A stretch of 64,000 nucleotides of DNA from Phytophthora colocasiae (lineage: Eukaryota; Oomycota; Peronosporomycetes; Peronosporales; Peronosporaceae), in contig JAGKQI010000079.1 of the NCBI GenBank assembly GCA_018806915.1, positions 1,081,001 through 1,145,000 on the forward strand, given 5' to 3'. Every line of letters starts with the position of its first letter. Position 1 is the first letter of the stretch. The position numbers were made by a program, and so were the translations under genes. Shown in pieces: positions 59,615 through 64,000 of this stretch. Below the pieces are notes generated by a model, which was not told the origin of the DNA, did no database searches, and worked only from the letters and a program-made list of their open reading frames with translations.

Positions 59615-60353
59615 CTTCCTCCTGTGCTTCCTGCACTTTAGCAATGAGTAGGCAGCAGAGCCGTCCAATTTTTATAAATTGTGAAGGATCCACTTCTTAG
59701 TATCAGTATTACGTTCGGAAAATGAATTGCATGAGATAAAGGAGGTTACTAGATTTTAAAAATGCAGCTGTTGATGGTATAGAAAATTTAAAATTGATGC
59801 ACATCATTTATGAACTTCATACTCAAGCCAAGATACATGCACCATTGTTGATAGAATCCGCTGCATATTTTCTAGAGAGCATAAAAGCAATTCTCTTACA
59901 CAACTGGCGCGGAAGTGAAGTAAATCAGCGTTCTTGCACTGCATTGTACGAAGTGTTACAAGCAGTGGCAGTCTGGAAGTACACGTAGCACCAGCCGAAG
60001 GCGAATCCAGCCATCGCAACATGTCACCTCTCTACGCACTGTCAACGTCGTCAACGCAAGGTTACTTCGTTGGTCATAAACTGGTGAGGGGCGATAACTT
60101 TCAGTAAAGAAAACTATTTGCTCTGTAAGATATGTTTTGGGTACTCTGTACCATACATTGAACCAATCAGCGACGAGTTCGACTAGTCGTTCAAAAAAAT
60201 AAAATTTAAAGCCAATCAGATGGAGCTTAGAGTAGTACAGTGATTTTGTAAAAAGGCGCTCAGAGAGCGTTTTATCGTCTCCTTTTTCTACACATTATAG
60301 AAAACGTACGATGGTTGTGCTCTCGTAACCAAGCTGAACTACCGTGATTTTCG
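59615..60353. other. 5' flank of the transposase gene
   Basis: AT-rich. It contains CCAAT-type motifs (ACCAATCAGC at 60163-60172, GCCAATCAGA at 60213-60222) and an AAAAAGGCGCTCAGAGAGCG palindrome at 60250-60269 related to the subterminal motif. No gene is seen. Confidence 0.45.
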
Positions 60354-60439
60354 AAAAGGGCGCAGTGAGCGCCCTTTTAAGAGGCATTAACATGAATTTG
60401 TATAGTATTGTCAATCCTTGAGGCGCGCAATAGGGTTAA
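60354..60439. repeat. Right terminal region of the candidate element
   Basis: The self-complementary AAAAGGGCGCAGTGAGCGCC... at 60354-60378 is followed after 47 nt by CGCAATAGGG (60426-60435) and TTAA (60436-60439). These mirror the order at the left end, with one mismatch in the palindrome. Confidence 0.7.
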
Positions 60440-60541
60440 CCATGAGAGACATTTGTATTCATTTTCCCTAAAAAGTTTTCCCAGCGTAACCTAGTGACTG
60501 TGAGTCGCAGTCAATATTTTGGCAGTCAGCAGCTCCCAAAT

Positions 60542-61750
60542 CTAGTCGCTATTTTGCGGCGAGTCTTGGCCACACTTGAGGTCCGAGTTACAGTTACGCG
60601 GATACAGTGTCGCAGTCTTCTCGATCTGGATCGTGGTGTGCGTGATGCCCTTGGACATGAGGTAGCGCTGAGCAGCATGCAATGCCGTTTCAGCGTCGTC
60701 CGAGATCAGGTGCACACTCAGCGACGGCAGACCGGCGCTGAGCGACCAGATGTGCAGGTCGTGCACGGCCACGACGGACGCGCAGTGACGCAGGCCGCGC
60801 TCAATCTCGTCCGCGTGGATACCGTCAGGAGTGCCTTCCATCAGCACATGGATACTGTCTCGCACAATGCCGATGGTCGTGCCCAGCACCAGTACGGAGA
60901 AGACGAAAGTGGCAATGGGATCAGCGATCTGCCATTCAGGCTTGTACCAAATGAGAGCGCCAGCCACACACACACCCACACTCTGAATGAAGTCGCCAAG
61001 TGCGTGGATGTAGGCAGCCTGAATGTTCAGATTCTCGAGTTTCTTCTTAGACGTCTTGGGGGCCTCTCCATTCTCCAGGTCGTGTCCACCGTGGGAGTGG
61101 CCATGGCCGTGGTCTCCGTGGGAGTGACCGTGTCCCTCCTCTTCACTACTGGAACTGGAGCTACCGCCATGGGCGTGGCCGTGACTGCCTCCGTGCGAAT
61201 GGCCATGGCTGCCGCCTCCTCCGTGACTGTGGCCATGGCCCAAGATTTGCATCAAAATCAGGTTCACGAACAGGCCGATGCAGGCCACGATGAACATGAG
61301 TTTGCCGTTCACGTGCTCCTTCGGGTTCGGCTCTAGACACTCCATGAAGCGCTCTACAGCGGCATAGACCAACACCCCTGTGAGCACCCAGATAACCAGC
61401 ACACTGGTGATTGCACCGATGACTTCAGCGCGCTGGAAGCCGAAGCTCAGGCGGTTGGAGGCCGGCAGTGTGCTGACCCAGATGGCGAAGAGCGAGATGC
61501 AGAAGCCTGCCACGTCCGAGAGCAAGTGCGCGGCGTCCGTCATGATGGCCAGACTGCCGGCCAGGAAGCCACCCACGATCTCCGCGCACATGAAGAGCAG
61601 CGAGCAGACGCAGGCGAGCTGCAGTTTGCGTTGCGCGCGCTTGGCGCCCTCAGTCAGCGGGATACGGCGCGAGGCCTTGCGCTCGAGGGAGGGCGGTGCG
61701 CCCTTCAGCGGCATCGTTTCGTCCATGCTGTTGTAGTTGCGGACTACCAT
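60542..61750 (-). CDS. Zinc transporter of the cation diffusion facilitator family (ZnT2/3/4/8-like), 402 aa
   Basis: Single exon. I take the ATG at 61750 because no in-frame ATG precedes it. Six membrane helices are visible. The metal site is formed by DAAHLLSDVAG (helix 2) and YIHALGDFIQSVGV (helix 5), the H-x3-D signatures of zinc-selective members. Between helices 4 and 5 lies a His/Gly/Ser-rich loop of about 65 residues (GHGHSHGGGGSHGHSH and similar). The C-terminal ferredoxin-like domain (VHDLHIWSLSAGLPSLSVHL) is complete. It exports Zn2+ from the cytosol into vesicles or the vacuole in exchange for protons. Its stop codon lies about 100 bp outside the right end of the candidate transposon. 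Confidence 0.94.
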   Translation of the reverse strand: MVVRNYNSMDETMPLKGAPPSLERKASRRIPLTEGAKRAQRKLQLACVCSLLFMCAEIVGGFLAGSLAIMTDAAHLLSDVAGFCISLFAIWVSTLPASNRLSFGFQRAEVIGAITSVLVIWVLTGVLVYAAVERFMECLEPNPKEHVNGKLMFIVACIGLFVNLILMQILGHGHSHGGGGSHGHSHGGSHGHAHGGSSSSSSEEEGHGHSHGDHGHGHSHGGHDLENGEAPKTSKKKLENLNIQAAYIHALGDFIQSVGVCVAGALIWYKPEWQIADPIATFVFSVLVLGTTIGIVRDSIHVLMEGTPDGIHADEIERGLRHCASVVAVHDLHIWSLSAGLPSLSVHLISDDAETALHAAQRYLMSKGITHTTIQIEKTATLYPRNCNSDLKCGQDSPQNSD

Positions 61751-63565
61751 ATCCGAAGGGCGAGGCGAAATCCTTTGTGGGGACGCGTCGAGTTTTCCAC
61801 TCACCAGCGTCAGTCCTACCTCATCCGGATGAGAGCCGACAAACAAGGGTATTGAAAATGTTGAATAGACAAAAGTAGGGTAGTTTCTTTGTTTATCATG
61901 ACAGAATAGGGTAAATAAACCATTGTGACTTTAAGAGAACACTAGCTTTCGAGTTTTACAAATTTGTCTGATTGAGCGACCCGTGTTTTGGTAATGCACA
62001 ATTTGAACTAGTATTCAGCATAATGACCAGCATTCTAAAGGACAGGCTAAATTCGAGTCGGAGGACAACTTGACCCAGCCACGGGCCTCCGTCCAATAAC
62101 TGGCGCTTTTGGTGTTGCTCAGCATTGTCCATGTTGTGGCCGGACAGTTCTTGCCGGTGACACCTTTACTACCAGTCGTTGCGTCAAGTGTTTTTGCAGC
62201 ATTGTTGACGCGGCATCGTGCATGATATAAAAGGCTGAGCCGAAGTATCTCGGGGCACTCCCTCTGTGTTCCCTGCCACCGGACGTACAGGTATCTCTCT
62301 GGCCTGCCCTAGCTTCATGCTCTGCATGTGCTTGGCGCGTTGGACGAAGCATCTGCGCTTGGTGCGGCGTCAGATCTCTCCGATGGCGGCGATGTCACTG
62401 GTGGGACCTCACACAGTTCAATTGACATTCCGGTGATCTTTCATTGCTCGAAAAGGTCCATCTTGTCCGACGGCGGCGCAAGTTGAAGCTACGTCGGAAA
62501 ACTACAACACATGTAGAAATTGTTACGGACAGTAATCGTGATGCCAAGTCCTGGTGCTATACTACAGCAGGCGCTGTACATGTAGAATCTCCTCGCACAC
62601 CCTGCAGAGTGGTGTGCGAAGCGCAGCCGGCCAGGCAGCTGCCGTAAGCAACCTTGAAGAAGTACTTGGACCTCGCCACCCCCGACACTCTTCTGCATTT
62701 GCCCTCTTCATTGACGAGTCATAAATTATGACCCCAATTGTTTAAAGCTCATAAGCTTGGTGACAGTGGAGCCTCTACTATTCCGAAATCGGGACAGGGA
62801 CTGAACTAGCCATGAGCGAACGTGGATGATCTCGTTCGCTTCGATGAGGTATTGTCCGTCTTATCAGGAGACGGTGGATGGATGGACTCTCAACGTGAGT
62901 AGGTCCTGTCGCGGCGGGGAATTCAGGTGCTGTGCTTCCTGTATTAGCGTTAGTTTGTAAAACCAATAAGTATGAATTCAATTGTGTAGTACTTACAGTG
63001 CTGTATGTAGTATTGTACGACTGCTTCTTCACCAATCCAGACCTTCCTGACCTGAGCAACCTGCCAAATGCATGGGCTAAGGTAATGGAGTTCTCCGTCC
63101 TTTAGGACTTGGATGGACATCTATTAGTAGCGAAAACAGATTCTACCAGGTTACATGTACCTGGTAGAATCTGTAACCTGGTAGAATCTGTTTTCGCTAC
63201 TAATAGATGTCCATCCAGGGATAGGAAAAATACAATATCATACGGATTGGAGGGACAAGATCTTAAGACCACATCAAATCCCTGAAAAACACCATGACAC
63301 ATGACAAACACAAAGCGGTGCAGTTTAGCTACAACATTACAAAAGGCGAACACAAGGAACGTCTAAGTGACCACACGGATTTGTGGGGAACCACAAAGGA
63401 ACGTTGAGCAAATACCCCCTGCGCAATATTAGCCTATCCGTGATCTCTCTTTAGTTACTTTTGTCCAATCAAAATTCTAGTCAAGGGATCGATCGATGGC
63501 AGTGGTTGCTTGAGTATCCGCTGCCACTCACTTCCGAACGAAGCCAACCACTCTCTACTTCCAAG
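61751..63565. other. Gene-poor region with a long hairpin
   Basis: Contains the perfect hairpin at 63111-63216, a TTGTCCAATC motif at 63461-63470, and only short frames without recognisable protein character. Confidence 0.45.
63111..63216. repeat. Perfect 44-bp inverted repeat (hairpin)
   Basis: Arms 63111-63154 and 63173-63216 are perfect reverse complements with an 18-base loop. The loop repeats part of the arm (CCTGGTAGAATCT), so this string occurs twice in tandem. No coding frame spans it. It may be a foldback element or a small-RNA precursor. Confidence 0.9.
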
Positions 63566-64000
63566 ATGCCAAGCCCTCGGCCCTGGAGTCTGCTCTGCAG
63601 CAGCTTTTCGCTCGAGGATGCAGCACTGTTGCTGCAAGACATGAAAACATGGAAGACTGTCAAGAGCCACCTCATGTCGTGCACTTCTTGCAGCATCAGC
63701 GCTCCGCACTCGATGCGCTACAAGGTGCTACGATGCGCCTGCAACATTTGCAAGGATGCTGCCCCTACTTTCCGTGCCCTTGGCGCCTAAAGGTGTTGGT
63801 GTGCCAAGAAAACCAAACGGTTGACATCTACGAGCACGGTCAGCATCATTCGCGAGCCCAGTCCCCCTCAAAGCGCGGTCTCACACCACTGCAGCGTGAT
63901 TTCATCAAGGAGCTCGCGCGCGAGAACCTCATGCCTCAGCGCATTCTGCACGCTTTGGGGCGCAAGTTTAACCTCCGGCCTGCTACGCTACCATCGCTGC
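63566..64000 (+). pseudogene. N-terminal part of a MULE-type transposase, frameshifted, cut by window edge
   Basis: From the ATG at 63566 the frame has SLEDAALLLQDMKTWKTVKS and a zinc-finger-like lead (RYKVLRCACNICKD) and stops at 63790. The adjacent frame takes over near 63760 with CPWRLKVLVCQENQTVDIYE, EHGQHHSRAQS and DFIKELARENLMPQRI, which is FLYWCH/WRKY-GCM1-like DNA-binding sequence leading towards a MULE core. It runs off the right edge. One frameshift is therefore needed. It is a different lineage from the element at 45.6-47.6 kb. Confidence 0.65.

Larger units (their letters stand above)
51114..60439. mobile_element. Candidate 9.3-kb composite piggyBac-like element
   Basis: TTAA followed by CCCTATTGCG at 51114-51127 is mirrored by CGCAATAGGG followed by TTAA at 60426-60439: a perfect 10-bp TIR with the TTAA target typical of piggyBac. 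Each end has a 25-nt subterminal palindrome, AAAAGGGCGCTGTGAGCGCC... at 51233-51257 and its one-mismatch match at 60354-60378. Inside lie a piggyBac-family transposase gene, a Myb/DOT1-like gene and truncated host-type genes. I infer one large decayed element. Alternatively the two ends belong to separate small elements of one family. Size is large for piggyBac, so the link between the ends needs proof. Confidence 0.5.

Overview
The window looks like a piece of an oomycete nuclear genome, most likely Phytophthora or a close relative. Evidence: compact gene-dense blocks, very short GT-AG introns (57-94 nt, often with a CTAAC branch site), core promoters of the oomycete Inr/FPR type (for example TCATTCCTCAATTTG at 49095), and typical stramenopile proteins (FYVE/START-like proteins, 28-residue ankyrin repeats, PUFA-type ELO elongases, a lysine-pathway diaminopimelate decarboxylase). 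Most intact genes have zero to four introns. I placed introns by eye from splice consensus, reading frame and family fit. No tRNA, rRNA, CRISPR or RXLR effector gene was found.

Layout. 1-5.7 kb is repeat-rich: the 5' part of a hypothetical gene (minus strand), a long palindrome, a broken gene of unknown family, and a broken piggyBac transposase. 5.7-44.7 kb is an ordinary gene block. In order it holds an ankyrin protein, PIG-V mannosyltransferase, a double-PHD protein, mitochondrial IF-2, a full ABCA transporter, diaminopimelate decarboxylase, two tandem ELO elongases, a single-pass membrane protein, a coiled-coil protein, a mucolipin-type TRP channel, a second single-pass protein, a PA-domain signal peptide peptidase, a Mediator 15-like KIX/polyQ protein, a FYVE/START protein, a large unknown membrane protein and a type III GGPP synthase. 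44.7-49.1 kb holds a frameshifted MULE element with short TIRs and arrays of GTCCTGCA, set in TTCG-rich repeats, followed by a 26-bp minisatellite. 49.2-50.8 kb encodes a glutamate synthase small subunit with a likely mitochondrial presequence. 60.5-61.8 kb encodes a ZnT-type zinc transporter. The right edge enters another broken MULE transposase.

The most unusual region is 51.1-60.4 kb. Two TTAA-CCCTATTGCG ends face each other 9.3 kb apart, each with a nearly identical 25-nt subterminal palindrome. Between them lie a Myb/SANT plus DOT1-like methyltransferase gene, fragments of three host-type genes (sugar transporter, FYVE/START protein, aldo-keto reductase), and a seven-exon piggyBac-family transposase gene. 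Its exons 2-6 are tandem copies of one RG-rich exon, all separated by phase-1 introns. A palindromic insertion has broken its frame between the second and third catalytic aspartates. I read the whole as a possible large composite piggyBac-like element with a chromatin-modifier passenger, now decayed. That reading is inference and can be tested by finding empty sites and sister copies.
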